A stretch of DNA of 64,000 nt from assembly GCA_027485855.1 (NCBI GenBank), contig JAIXQD010000008.1, positions 62,001-126,000 of the forward strand, written 5' to 3'. The position numbers and the translations under genes are program-made. The stretch comes from Rickettsiales bacterium. GTDB taxonomy: Bacteria > Pseudomonadota > Alphaproteobacteria > G027485855. The notes beneath the pieces are model-generated. The model worked only from the letters and a program-made list of their open reading frames with translations, was not told where the DNA came from and did not search any database. Positions 15,903 to 24,203 of the stretch are shown piece by piece. Positions within the stretch are counted from its first letter, which is position 1. Each line of letters starts with the position of its first letter.

Positions 15903-17054
15903 CTATGGCTGATAGTGCGCTGGTGGCGCAAAGCCCCGTGGCAGCAGCACAAACCATGAGCCGCTGGCTTGCATTTTTCCGGCCTGTTCGGCCGCTTGTG
16001 CATCGCCGCCAAAAAACACATCGCCGCGCAAGCCGCCTTTAATGGCCCCGCCTGTATCTTGCGTGATAAATAGCCGCGCGAGTGGCGCACCGGTGAGTGG
16101 CTCGGTAGTGTTAAGCCATACGGGCAAGCCCAAGGGCCAATAAGCGCGATCGACCGCAAGGCTGCGCAGCGCCGTAAGCGTTACGCCCTGCGCACCAATC
16201 GGGCCATCGGCAAGCGGGCGGAAAAACACATAAGACGGATTTTGGTTTTTGATATCTTGCGCACGGGTGGGGTTAGCGGCAAGCCAAGCCCGGATGCTTT
16301 GCATGCTCACGCCGCCCTCGGGCAACAGGCCATCTTGGCGCAAAACCTTGCCTATCGCCACATAGGGGCGGCCATTTTGTGCGGCATAGCCCACGCGCTG
16401 AATTGTGCCATCGGGCAGGCGCAGCCGACCGCTGCCCTGTATCTCCATAAAGAAAACATCGGTGGGGTCGGCATAATAAAGCTCAAGCTTGCGGCCCGAT
16501 AAGGCACCTTGCGCAATATCAGCACGCGCCGCATAAGGCACCAGCCTTTGCCCCTCGATGCGGCCAGCCGTGCGCATGCCGCGCCACTCTGGCCTGAAAG
16601 CGCCAAGGTCCACCTCAATTAAATCATCGGGGCGCGCATAAATAGCCGCACTATGTTGTGCAGTGGGCTGCAAGCTGGCGGCAATTTCTGGCTCATAATA
16701 GCCCGTGAGCAAACTGGGCACGGTTGAGCTTACGACATAGGGTGTAAACTCGGTCTCAAACCAGCGCCGCCAATCTGGCGCGGTGCGTTTAGAGGCCGAT
16801 AATTCAGCGCAAAGATTTTGCCACTGCGCATAAGTGCCGGCCCAGCGTAAATCGGGCTTGGTTTTTTGCCAGTGCTGACAGCTTTTTTGAAAAGCCTCGG
16901 CCAAGCCCACAAAATCTTCGCTAGGCCAATGCGGCAAATCGGCAAATTGCGCTTGTGTAAAGGCAATGGGGGGTTTTGGTGCATCGGGCGCGGCAACATT
17001 GGCGCAAGCACCAACTAAAAATAAACATAATACGAGAACAAGGCGCGACAGCAT
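15903..17054 (-). CDS. mltA: Membrane-bound lytic murein transglycosylase A
   Basis: A 383-residue outer-membrane lipoprotein that cleaves peptidoglycan to 1,6-anhydromuramyl products. The lipobox is in LFLVGAC (Cys at about 17). The MltA barrel follows, with GYYEPEIAAS, the catalytic region FFMEIQGSGRLRLPDGTIQ and the 3D domain with RSLAVDRAYWPLG, then RLFITQDTGGAIKG (the DxGGAIKG Asp being catalytic) and GDVFFGGDAQA. Length and motif order fit the family. ATG 17054 overlaps the stop of the Tim44-like gene by one base (TAATG). Smr follows. Confidence 0.95.
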   Translation of the reverse strand: MLSRLVLVLCLFLVGACANVAAPDAPKPPIAFTQAQFADLPHWPSEDFVGLAEAFQKSCQHWQKTKPDLRWAGTYAQWQNLCAELSASKRTAPDWRRWFETEFTPYVVSSTVPSLLTGYYEPEIAASLQPTAQHSAAIYARPDDLIEVDLGAFRPEWRGMRTAGRIEGQRLVPYAARADIAQGALSGRKLELYYADPTDVFFMEIQGSGRLRLPDGTIQRVGYAAQNGRPYVAIGKVLRQDGLLPEGGVSMQSIRAWLAANPTRAQDIKNQNPSYVFFRPLADGPIGAQGVTLTALRSLAVDRAYWPLGLPVWLNTTEPLTGAPLARLFITQDTGGAIKGGLRGDVFFGGDAQAAEQAGKMQASGSWFVLLPRGFAPPAHYQP

Positions 17055-17728
17055 TAGTCTTTGCTCGTGGCTATGAGCGTCCAGTTCGGGTCGGTGCTGG
17101 CAAGGTTGCGACTAAACACCCATTGATCTTCGAGCGTTTCGGCAACATCGCGCTGGCCGCTAATAACCACGCCCGCCGCATTGGTGGTATAATTTATCTG
17201 GTCGCTTAAAAAACGCACGCCCAATATGGCCACAGTGCCCTCCAGACGCACGCTCTCAATATCGACATCCTTTACCTTTAAAATGTTGGTATAAAGCGTT
17301 TCTTTATTTTGCTCACGCGAGGTGATGGCGGCGGTAAAATCGGCCAGCACTTTATCGCCCAGCATTTGCGCCAATAGATTTCTGTCGCCAGCAGCATAGG
17401 CATTGACGATTATTTTAAAAGCCTCGCGTGCGCCGCTTAAAAAATCTTTCTCATCGAAGCTGGGGTCACGCTGGCGCAGCCTGGTGAGCATGCCAGCAAT
17501 TGAAGCGGGCTGGCTTTCGTCCTCGGCGGCGGGTTGGCCGTGGGCGGGCTCAATATCGATAGGTGGCATGGTTGGCGGCACGGCAGTTGTGTCGGGCGCG
17601 GGTGTCGCAAAGGGGTTGGGGCGGGGGGGCAAGTCGTCGTCGCGGCGCTCGCCCAAAATGCCGTAAAGGCGCGAAAAGATAAACACCGCCAAAGCGGCCA
17701 GCAAAATGATTTCAAGCCAGATATTCAT
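17054..17728 (-). CDS. Tim44-like domain protein
   Basis: A 224-residue single-pass inner-membrane protein. ATG 17728 is chosen because the next residues (MNIWLEIILLAALAVFIFSRL) form the N-terminal membrane anchor expected of the family. An acidic/Pro linker follows, then the Tim44 domain from about residue 85 (DFLSGAREAFKIIVNAYAAG, then VLADFTAAI and EDQWVFSRN). In alphaproteobacteria this protein (TimA) is thought to act at the membrane in protein export or assembly. It is divergent from secB with 110 bp between them and is first gene of the Tim44-mltA-smr operon. Confidence 0.92.
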   Translation of the reverse strand: MNIWLEIILLAALAVFIFSRLYGILGERRDDDLPPRPNPFATPAPDTTAVPPTMPPIDIEPAHGQPAAEDESQPASIAGMLTRLRQRDPSFDEKDFLSGAREAFKIIVNAYAAGDRNLLAQMLGDKVLADFTAAITSREQNKETLYTNILKVKDVDIESVRLEGTVAILGVRFLSDQINYTTNAAGVVISGQRDVAETLEDQWVFSRNLASTDPNWTLIATSKD

Positions 17729-17838
17729 ACCCCATAAATAAGCGGTATGGGCACAGTTAGCAAGCGCCACTTGCCGTTTTGCGAGGCGAGTGCTAAGCCA
17801 TTAGCAAGCTCATAACATTATTATTAGGAGACACCCAA

Positions 17839-18372
17839 ATGACCGCCCCCAGCAACAACGCCCCCAATAACAACGCCCAAACAAATCTGTCGCTCATTAT
17901 TAATGCGCAATATCTTAAAGATTTCTCCTTCGAAAACCCGCAAGCGCCGGCCATATTTTCGCAATTACAAAATCCGCCTGGGGTGGATATTCAAGTGCGC
18001 GTCAATACCCGCCAAGTGGGTGACTTATCCTATGAGGTGGTGCTAAGCCTGCGGGTTGAGGGCAAAGTGGCACAGCCCGGCCAAGCCCCCGCCCCCAATG
18101 CACAAACCGCCTTTTTGGTTGAAATCGCCTATGGCGGCATTTTCACTGTGCCGCAAGATTTGCCCGCCGATTATCTGCGCCCCGTTTTAACCGTTGAAGC
18201 GCCGCGCATTTTATTCCCCTTTGCGCGCAGCATTATTGCCAGCGCTGTGGCCGAGGGTGGCTTTGGCCCGCTCTTGCTTAACCCGATTGATTTTGCCGAG
18301 CTTTATCGGCGTCAATTAGAGGTTGAGGCGCAAAACGCCCAAACAAACGCGCAAGCGGCTGGTAACGCCTAA
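17839..18372 (+). CDS. secB: Protein-export chaperone SecB
   Basis: A 177-residue tetrameric cytosolic chaperone delivering preproteins to SecA. Seen: an Asn-rich leader (1-15), then INAQYLKDFSFENPQAP, the VRVNTRQ strand, YEVVLSLRVEGK, FLVEIAYGGIFTV and the PRILFPFARSIIASAVAEGGFGPLLLNPIDF signature. An AGGAG-type site (TTAGGAGACACCCAA) precedes the ATG. The divergent Tim44/mltA/smr operon is its usual neighbour in alphaproteobacteria. Confidence 0.97.
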   Translation: MTAPSNNAPNNNAQTNLSLIINAQYLKDFSFENPQAPAIFSQLQNPPGVDIQVRVNTRQVGDLSYEVVLSLRVEGKVAQPGQAPAPNAQTAFLVEIAYGGIFTVPQDLPADYLRPVLTVEAPRILFPFARSIIASAVAEGGFGPLLLNPIDFAELYRRQLEVEAQNAQTNAQAAGNA

Positions 18373-18514
18373 TAAGGCTTAGTTTTTAACCTTGGGGTGT
18401 GTGCTTAAGCTGGCTATCTGGCCACTCATCTGGCTTGAAAGTAATTAATGTGGCTGAAATAGGCCTATCTCCGGTTATGATTATTTGCATAAAAATACGT
18501 TTTTGGAGATGAGC

Positions 18515-18997
18515 ATGACTGATAGCAACCAAGCACAAATCAGCAATGGCGATAATACCGCGCAAAACGGTGCCGGCAAAGGGCGCGTGCGCCTTGCGCT
18601 TATTGCCCTTGCGGGGGCAACTTTGCTGGGCCTAACTTTTTGCGCAGGTCAGATGAGTGGCGAGCGCACCGGCGCGCAAGCCGAGCGCGAACAGCAGGCC
18701 ACATCTACCATTGATGTTCCTGATTTTCAGGCCATGACTGCCGATGGTCGGCAAATTACTATTGGTGGCAATGGCTGGTACCACCCAACCGAGGGGCTGC
18801 CCAGTGTCAGCAATAATGCCCTCTTGGTGATACAACAAGCGATTGAAACATGCGCCCGCATTGAGGCCGCCAAAACTGAAACTGTTAATAGCGTCAACAG
18901 CCGCAGTTTTGATGATATGGTGGCTGGTTGCGCCAATGGCCGCGCCAGCAACAAATATAAAGTGGCCGTCACCCGCGTTGATATGGTTTTGCGCTAA
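18515..18997 (+). CDS. Hypothetical single-pass membrane protein
   Basis: 160 residues from ATG 18515, chosen because the ribosome site GGAG is 8 bp upstream of it and too close to the ATG at 18509. A polar N-terminus (1-25) precedes a membrane helix (LALIALAGATLLGLTFCAG), a linker, then a small periplasmic domain with IDVPDFQAMTADGRQITIGGNGW, two Cys (ETCARIEAA and VAGCANG, possibly paired) and a basic end. No family recognised. It is followed by a strong bidirectional terminator. Confidence 0.65.
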   Translation: MTDSNQAQISNGDNTAQNGAGKGRVRLALIALAGATLLGLTFCAGQMSGERTGAQAEREQQATSTIDVPDFQAMTADGRQITIGGNGWYHPTEGLPSVSNNALLVIQQAIETCARIEAAKTETVNSVNSRSFDDMVAGCANGRASNKYKVAVTRVDMVLR

Positions 18998-19040
18998 AGC
19001 CAGCGCGCTGCGCAAAAAACAAAACACAAGACATAAAAAT

Positions 19041-19081
19041 GCCCCAACAAAATAGGCTTTAATACCTAATTTGTTTGGGGC
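19041..19081. terminator. Bidirectional intrinsic terminator
   Basis: An inverted repeat, GCCCCAACAAAATAGG pairing with CCTAATTTGTTTGGGGC apart from one bulge and one mismatch, with a short AT loop. It lies between the convergent genes ending at 18997 and 19095, and has A-rich sequence to its left and T/A-rich sequence to its right, so it can serve both. Confidence 0.7.
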
Positions 19082-19094
19082 GATAATTCTAACT

Positions 19095-20624
19095 CTATCT
19101 AAATTCTAAGCGTGGCAATGGCCGAATTTCGGGCCGCGGCTCATGCTGTTGATGCGCCTCATCGCCCAGCCAATAAAGCCGGTCTGGGCGCACGCTGCTG
19201 ACATCTTGCCCACGGCTGTTATCGCCCGGAATTTGCACCTGACGCCCCGCTGTCGGAAATTGTTGTTGCAGTAAGCCAAGCCGAATGGCGCGCTGCGGCA
19301 TAAGCGCAACCACACCTTCTAAATAGGCATCAACATAGGCCGCCTCATAGGGGCGCTCGGTTGCATTGAGCTGCGTGCGAATTTGCATGACCGTGCGAAC
19401 CGTGGCGTCCATATTGGTGTTGGCTCTGCTTGAGCCTATCATAAAGGCAACCACGCGTGCCGCCGACGGATTAGCCTGTAACAACGCTACTGCCGCGGGC
19501 ACATCTTGCGCGGCTTTTGCCGCATTCAACGCTTGCGCGAAAGCGGCAACTTGCTCATCGGTCATGGTGTCGTCGATTGAGCGCAGCACATTGGTAACGC
19601 CATATGGGCCATTTACATCAAGCGCGGCCAGTTCGGCTGCGGTTGGTGGGGTTGCCGAGCCAAGCCGATACCAGGTTTCGGCCACCACATTAAGCGTGCC
19701 GGCCAAAATCCGGTCGGACTCAATGCCATGATGCGCATAATTTCTGGGCACAGGCTCACCAGGCATGCGCAAACCCGCAGCTGTGGCATGGCTGAATATT
19801 GAGATATTAAATGCAGCCGACTGTCCACGAAACTGCTGCACAGCGCCCGCCAAATGCATGGACGACATGGCGCGCGCGCCACGCGCCCAAGCATTCATCT
19901 CGGCATTATAGGGGTCGCCCGCTTGAATGCGCTCTTGAAAGAGCCGATCAAAGGCGCCTTGGTCGGCGTCGGTCTCGCCATAGAGCACTCTTGCGGTCGG
20001 TATGGAGCTAAGACCCTGCAGCGGCTGCGCACAATGGCGCAACTCATGCATTAAAATATATTTCCACCATTCGCGCTCGGCGCCTGGCAGATATTCGGCC
20101 TGACCATTATAAAGACCTGCCAACCCCAGCATTAAATCACGCAGCGGCATGCTTTCTGGGTCGGGCATAATGACGAGGCACGAGGCGGCTTGCGTATCGA
20201 GGCGATAATCGCCCAGCTTCCATGATTGCGGGTTGCCCGTGCTGAGATTTTGTAAAAACTGAACCCGCCCTGAAAAATCGAGCCAATAATTAAAGCCAAC
20301 GCGATCGGCCGCAGCTTCGGCGGCGGCAACATTGCTCTCTTGTAAATCCTTGGGCGTTAAAATAACTACCGGCACACCACCGCTCATTTGCGTGATGCTG
20401 GCGACATTGCCGCCAACCAGCTCTTGCGCTGAGGGGCTAAAATAAACATAGGGCGAACCATCGGCATTGGTGGCCGGCGCGGGGCGGGCGGCGGCCGCAG
20501 CTCTGGTGGCATCGGTGGTTTGTGCTTGCGCGGCCGTGCTCAGACCGAAAGCGCCGGCAAGACCAATGGCAAAAAAGCTGATGCGCGCCACAAGGCCGCG
20601 CCGCTTGGAGACGTTTTGTTTCAT
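19095..20624 (-). CDS. Secreted protein with HExxH zinc-peptidase motif, unknown family
   Basis: A 509-residue exported protein: a signal peptide (residues 1-34, ending AAQAQ) and a mature region with WWKYILMHELRHCAQ (HELRH, 193-197) followed 20 residues later by GETDAD (E217). HExxH with a downstream Glu is the gluzincin layout, so zinc-dependent proteolysis is plausible. The C-terminal half is helical and contains no motif I recognise; the tail is Arg/Pro-rich. AAAGGA precedes ATG 20624. It is monocistronic: a bidirectional terminator lies downstream and a SET-domain gene 114 bp upstream on the same strand. Family unknown. Confidence 0.65.
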   Translation of the reverse strand: MKQNVSKRRGLVARISFFAIGLAGAFGLSTAAQAQTTDATRAAAAARPAPATNADGSPYVYFSPSAQELVGGNVASITQMSGGVPVVILTPKDLQESNVAAAEAAADRVGFNYWLDFSGRVQFLQNLSTGNPQSWKLGDYRLDTQAASCLVIMPDPESMPLRDLMLGLAGLYNGQAEYLPGAEREWWKYILMHELRHCAQPLQGLSSIPTARVLYGETDADQGAFDRLFQERIQAGDPYNAEMNAWARGARAMSSMHLAGAVQQFRGQSAAFNISIFSHATAAGLRMPGEPVPRNYAHHGIESDRILAGTLNVVAETWYRLGSATPPTAAELAALDVNGPYGVTNVLRSIDDTMTDEQVAAFAQALNAAKAAQDVPAAVALLQANPSAARVVAFMIGSSRANTNMDATVRTVMQIRTQLNATERPYEAAYVDAYLEGVVALMPQRAIRLGLLQQQFPTAGRQVQIPGDNSRGQDVSSVRPDRLYWLGDEAHQQHEPRPEIRPLPRLEFR

Positions 20625-20738
20625 TTTTTTCCTTTGAATTACATAAGGGGGGGGAGAACAAAAAGGCGGGAGATAAGCTAAAGATCTAGCCTAAACTTAA
20701 ATTAAATATTCTGTCTAGTGGCTATTTGTGCACGGCAC

Positions 20739-21143
20739 CTAGCCAATTTTCATGCCCGAATGCCAGCCGGTGAGGGGCTCGGCGCCATAATCGACATGAT
20801 AATTTTCGGTCAGTTCTTCGCCGGCTTTAATGTCGCGGAAAGCAACCGAGCAAGCAATATTCGCGTCACCATTGCCCATATTGGGTGTGTCGCTATGATT
20901 AACAAAGCGTGCCGCATCAACCGCCACGGTGTAAAAACCTGGCAGGGTTTTATCGACATAGGCATAGGTATTGATAAAAGCTTGGTCGCGCACATCAAGC
21001 AATTTTACCTGCTCAAAAGAAATGGTAAAATCAAGGCCGGGAGTAAACTCCCAAATCACTGTGCCTTTGGCGATATCCTCATCGGCAAACAAACCTAAGC
21101 CATGAATGCCGCTTTGTGCCAGTTTATGTTTTACGCGCAACAT
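20739..21143 (-). CDS. SET-domain protein (putative lysine methyltransferase)
   Basis: A compact 134-residue stand-alone SET domain. Seen: the N-terminal GLGLFADEDIAKGTVIWEF (SAM-binding GxG), RFVNHSDTPN (canonical NHSCxPN; Cys is Asp here) at 82-88, and AFRDIKAGEELTENY (canonical GEELTxxY) at 108-115. No pre-SET or zinc-binding post-SET Cys are present. Bacterial SET proteins of this size occur widely, but substrates are mostly unknown. AGAGGC provides a ribosome site. The neighbours (secreted HELRH protein, chagasin-like inhibitor) give no substrate hint. Confidence 0.85.
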   Translation of the reverse strand: MLRVKHKLAQSGIHGLGLFADEDIAKGTVIWEFTPGLDFTISFEQVKLLDVRDQAFINTYAYVDKTLPGFYTVAVDAARFVNHSDTPNMGNGDANIACSVAFRDIKAGEELTENYHVDYGAEPLTGWHSGMKIG

Positions 21144-21242
21144 ACTTGCCTCTATTTGTTTTGTCTAAGGGCCGATACGGCATAGCACAGCATCAAAAAC
21201 TATTGCAACTTAAGCCGCCTCATATCGACAACGCCAACCAAT

Positions 21243-21563
21243 TTATGCAGGAACAACCTTGTAAATACGCTGTTCAGCTGGCTTATTATTTCCCCATGGG
21301 CGAGCATAATTTAGCAAAAGCTCGGCCTCGCTCTTGCCGAGCAGCTCAAAGCGCATAACCCGCGTGGTGGGTGCACCAATGGCGTTACGGCTGCCAGTGT
21401 TTTCACCAGCGTTTTTATAAGTGTCGCTTAACAACGCAAACAGATTTTTATCAAACTCGGCCTGCCACGAATAACCGGTGCTGGCATTTTCAGTCAGCTC
21501 AATTTCAAAAACGGGGCCGCTCTCTAAGTTTATGGTGTGGGTTATAATTTTGGGCGATGACAT
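21243..21563 (-). CDS. Chagasin-like cysteine-peptidase inhibitor (I42)
   Basis: 106 residues from ATG 21563, preceded by AGGGAAAC. The three inhibitory loops of the chagasin/I42 family are visible: ENASTGYSW (27-33, canonical NPTTGYxW), the region around GAPTTR (63-68, in place of the Gly-rich loop) and ARPWGN (RPW, 88-90). Family members block papain-like cysteine peptidases. No signal peptide is apparent, which is unusual for bacterial chagasins that are exported, so it may act on a cytoplasmic enzyme. It lies 10 bp downstream of parB on the same strand. Confidence 0.85.
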   Translation of the reverse strand: MSSPKIITHTINLESGPVFEIELTENASTGYSWQAEFDKNLFALLSDTYKNAGENTGSRNAIGAPTTRVMRFELLGKSEAELLLNYARPWGNNKPAEQRIYKVVPA

Positions 21564-21573
21564 TTTTGTTTCC

Positions 21574-22491
21574 CTAGCCTGCAGTTGAAAGACGATTAAG
21601 CACAATCTCTAATTGATCGAGATTTTGGTACTGAATGCTTAAAGCACCACTGCCGCTGGCGGTGGCAGTAATTTTAACAATAAGCCCCAATTTTAAAGAT
21701 AACTCACGCTCGAGCGCTAAAATATCGGCGTCCTTAATGGCAGGCTGGGCCGCTTCGGCTTTGCTGGCTGGCTTGGTGCCGCCCTCTTTGGCAATGCGCT
21801 CAATTTGCCGCACGGTAAGGCCGCGAGCAATAATCTCTTGCGCGAGCTTGCTGGGGTTGCTGGTAGCCAGCAAGGCGCGTGCATGACCGGCACTAATTTG
21901 CCCATCACGAATAAGCCCCTGCACATCTTGCGGCAGGTTTAACAAGCGCATGGTGTTCGCCACATGGCTACGGCTTTTGCCCACATTCTTGGCCAAGGCA
22001 TCTTGCGTATGATTAAATTCCTCAAGGAGGCGTTGATAGGCTTGCGCTTCTTCAATGGGGGACAAATCGGCGCGCTGAATATTTTCAATCAGCGCCACTT
22101 CCATGGCTTCGCGGTCTTCCATATCGCGCACGACCACCGGCACTTCATGCAGGCCCGCGCGCTGAGCCGCGCGCCAGCGACGTTCGCCAGCAATAATCTC
22201 GTATTGGCCATCTTTAATGGGGTGTTGCCGCACCACAATTGGCTGAATAATGCCACGTGCCGCAATGCTGGCCGTAAGCGCATTCAGCGCCTCATCGTCA
22301 AAATGACGGCGCGGCTGATAGGGGCTGGCCGACAACAGCTCGACCGCAACTTTGGTTACGCTGCGCGGTGCATCGGGTGTTTGCACAGATGGCGGTGGCG
22401 CCATGGCTGGCATATCCGTGCTGGCTTCACCAAATAAGGCCGACAAGCCGCGACCAAGGGCGGCGGGCTTTTTCATATTGTTCTGGCTCAT
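21574..22491 (-). CDS. parB: Chromosome partitioning protein ParB
   Basis: A 305-residue CTP-dependent DNA clamp that loads at parS. An N-terminal Arg-containing ParA-stimulating segment (GRGLSALFGE) is followed by the CTP-binding N domain with PRRHFD, IAARGIIQPIVVR and the AGERRWRAAQRAGL box. The helix-turn-helix domain (TQDALAKNVGKSRSHVANTM, then RLLNLP) and a C-terminal dimerisation domain complete it. Its ATG overlaps the parA stop by 4 bp. Three matching parS sites lie 1.4-4.6 kb upstream in the same operon. Confidence 0.97.
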   Translation of the reverse strand: MSQNNMKKPAALGRGLSALFGEASTDMPAMAPPPSVQTPDAPRSVTKVAVELLSASPYQPRRHFDDEALNALTASIAARGIIQPIVVRQHPIKDGQYEIIAGERRWRAAQRAGLHEVPVVVRDMEDREAMEVALIENIQRADLSPIEEAQAYQRLLEEFNHTQDALAKNVGKSRSHVANTMRLLNLPQDVQGLIRDGQISAGHARALLATSNPSKLAQEIIARGLTVRQIERIAKEGGTKPASKAEAAQPAIKDADILALERELSLKLGLIVKITATASGSGALSIQYQNLDQLEIVLNRLSTAG

Positions 22492-23492
22492 GCTATTTTC
22501 CGTTCTGTGCTATTCAAAGAATCATGGTCTTGGGTGGTGGGCGCAGAGGTTGCGGGCGCTGGGCGGCTCGCATCGTCAGTGGCAATGTCTTGCTGAATGT
22601 CACTCACGGCTTGCAAGGCGCTTTCTGCTTTGCTGGCGGGCTTGCGGCGATTTTCGCGCTTCAAAAACTCACTGGCGAGCTCACCATAGGCACGCGCACC
22701 GGTGCTTTTCACGTCATAGAGCAACACGGGCTTACCATGCGAGGGCGCTTCAGCAATGCGCACGCTGCGCGGAATCATCGCTTCATACACTTGCTCGCCA
22801 AAATGCTGGCGCACATCTTGCGCCACCGATTCAGACAAACGATTGCGCTTATCCACCATGGTGAAAACAATGCCCTGAATTTCGAGCGCCTTGTTGGTGC
22901 GCTGCCGCACCAGCTGAATAGTGCGGTAAAGCTGGCTTAAACCCTCTAATGCAAAAAACTCGGTTTGCAGCGGCACTAAAACCGCATCGGCCGCAGTCAT
23001 GGCATTGAGCGTTAAAAAGCCCAGCGAGGGCGGGCAGTCGATAAAAATAAAATCGAAGTTTTTAGCACTGCGCTGCAAAGCTTGGCGCAAACGATATTCG
23101 CGCTGCTCGGCACCGACCAGCTCAACTTCAGCGCCCGCCAACTCGGACGATGAGGTCACCACCCATAAATTAGGCACAATGGTGGGCAGCGCCACTTGCT
23201 CTATGGCCAGCTCTTCAAACAAAATATCGAAGCTGCCACGGGCGCGCGCGGTGCGCGGAATGCCCAAACCGGTTGAGGCATTGCCCTGACTATCCAAATC
23301 AACGATTAGGACTTTTTTCCCAACCGCCGCGATGGCGGTAGCAAGGTTGACGGTGGTGGTGGTTTTACCCACGCCGCCCTTTTGATTAGCCACCGCAATG
23401 GTGCGGCACGGGCCACTGGCGACGCTATCGGCAGAGAGCGGTGAGTTAAAAATGGCCTTATGCGGCGCAGATGATTTTAGTGTGGTGGACAA
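22488..23492 (-). CDS. parA: Chromosome partitioning ATPase ParA
   Basis: A 334-residue Walker-type ATPase driving origin segregation with ParB. A ~30-residue non-conserved leader precedes IAVANQKGGVGKTTTTVNLA (deviant Walker A), VLIVDLDSQGNASTGLG, FIFIDCPPSLGFLTLNA (Walker B) and FFALEGLSQL. A C-terminal ~50-residue Ala/Lys/Asp-rich tail follows and is not part of the family core. It sits in rsmG-parA-parB order with overlapping or short junctions, as is usual in alphaproteobacteria. Confidence 0.97.
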   Translation of the reverse strand: MSTTLKSSAPHKAIFNSPLSADSVASGPCRTIAVANQKGGVGKTTTTVNLATAIAAVGKKVLIVDLDSQGNASTGLGIPRTARARGSFDILFEELAIEQVALPTIVPNLWVVTSSSELAGAEVELVGAEQREYRLRQALQRSAKNFDFIFIDCPPSLGFLTLNAMTAADAVLVPLQTEFFALEGLSQLYRTIQLVRQRTNKALEIQGIVFTMVDKRNRLSESVAQDVRQHFGEQVYEAMIPRSVRIAEAPSHGKPVLLYDVKSTGARAYGELASEFLKRENRRKPASKAESALQAVSDIQQDIATDDASRPAPATSAPTTQDHDSLNSTERKIA

Positions 23493-23570
23493 GCGGCACC
23501 TCGTGATGAAAAATGAGAAACAACGGAAAAATTAGCGGGTTAGCAAATAAGAACTCAGGCAAAAGAAAAT

Positions 23571-24203
23571 TTAGGCAGCAAATTTATGTAAACGTGACAG
23601 GCGCAAAATCATGGCTTGGGGGTCGGTCAGGCTTGGTGTTAACACTTTATTCATTTTCCACTTTTTTTCAGCTTCCGTCAATTCTGCTAAGTGGTTTTTT
23701 CCCTTTGGCAGCAAAATAATTGTCTCGCGGCCAATAAAATGCATGAAGTAGCTCAGCAGCTCGGCTACAGGTGCCACGGCTCTTGCGGTTAACACCGCCG
23801 CCTTCCATGGCGTTATGTTTTCGATGCGCTCGGCGCGTACATCCAGCGGCGTGTCTGTTTCACGTGAAACAGTTTCTAAAAACCGTGCCTTTTTGCCAAC
23901 CGACTCCACCAAGGTAACATTACCCTGCCCCATAATGGCCAAGATAACCCCCGGAAAGCCCGCGCCAGAGCCTAAATCAAGCAGATTGTCGGCACCAACC
24001 GGCAATAACGGAAAAAGCTGTGCAGAATCAAGCACATGCCTGCTCCAGGCAATAGGCAGGGTTGCGGGGCCAATTAAATTAGTATGCTGCTGTTCTTCAG
24101 CCAGCAGGCGCAGGAAAATATCTATTTTTTTAATTTGTGTTTCTGTTACGCCCAGCTTTGCCAGCTCTGGCAAAACGCTGTTTTTATCGCTCGCATCAAA
24201 CAT
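23571..24203 (-). CDS. rsmG: 16S rRNA (guanine-N7) methyltransferase RsmG (GidB)
   Basis: A 210-residue SAM-dependent enzyme methylating G527 of 16S rRNA. Seen: the substrate-side EEQQHTNLIGP and WSRHVLDSAQL, the SAM motif NLLDLGSGAGFPGVILAI, VTLVESVGKKARFL, the NITPWKAAVLTARAVAPV region and LLPKGKN. ATG 24203 overlaps the mnmG stop by one base. The VSRETD codons of this gene are formed by a perfect parS site (23856-23871). Confidence 0.97.
   Translation of the reverse strand: MFDASDKNSVLPELAKLGVTETQIKKIDIFLRLLAEEQQHTNLIGPATLPIAWSRHVLDSAQLFPLLPVGADNLLDLGSGAGFPGVILAIMGQGNVTLVESVGKKARFLETVSRETDTPLDVRAERIENITPWKAAVLTARAVAPVAELLSYFMHFIGRETIILLPKGKNHLAELTEAEKKWKMNKVLTPSLTDPQAMILRLSRLHKFAA
23856..23871. 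promoter_or_regulatory. parS centromere site 1 (inside rsmG)
   Basis: TGTTTCACGTGAAACA, a perfect 16-bp palindrome matching the universal chromosomal parS consensus, embedded in the rsmG coding sequence about 1.4 kb from parB. It is bound by ParB. Confidence 0.95.

Noticed and set aside
17726..17750. CATACC...GGTATG inverted repeat before the Tim44-like gene, as a third copy of the TATACCC palindrome
   Set aside because: Arms are only 6 bp, the spacer is 12 bp and one arm overlaps the start codon; too weak to group with the 10166 and 62087 elements.
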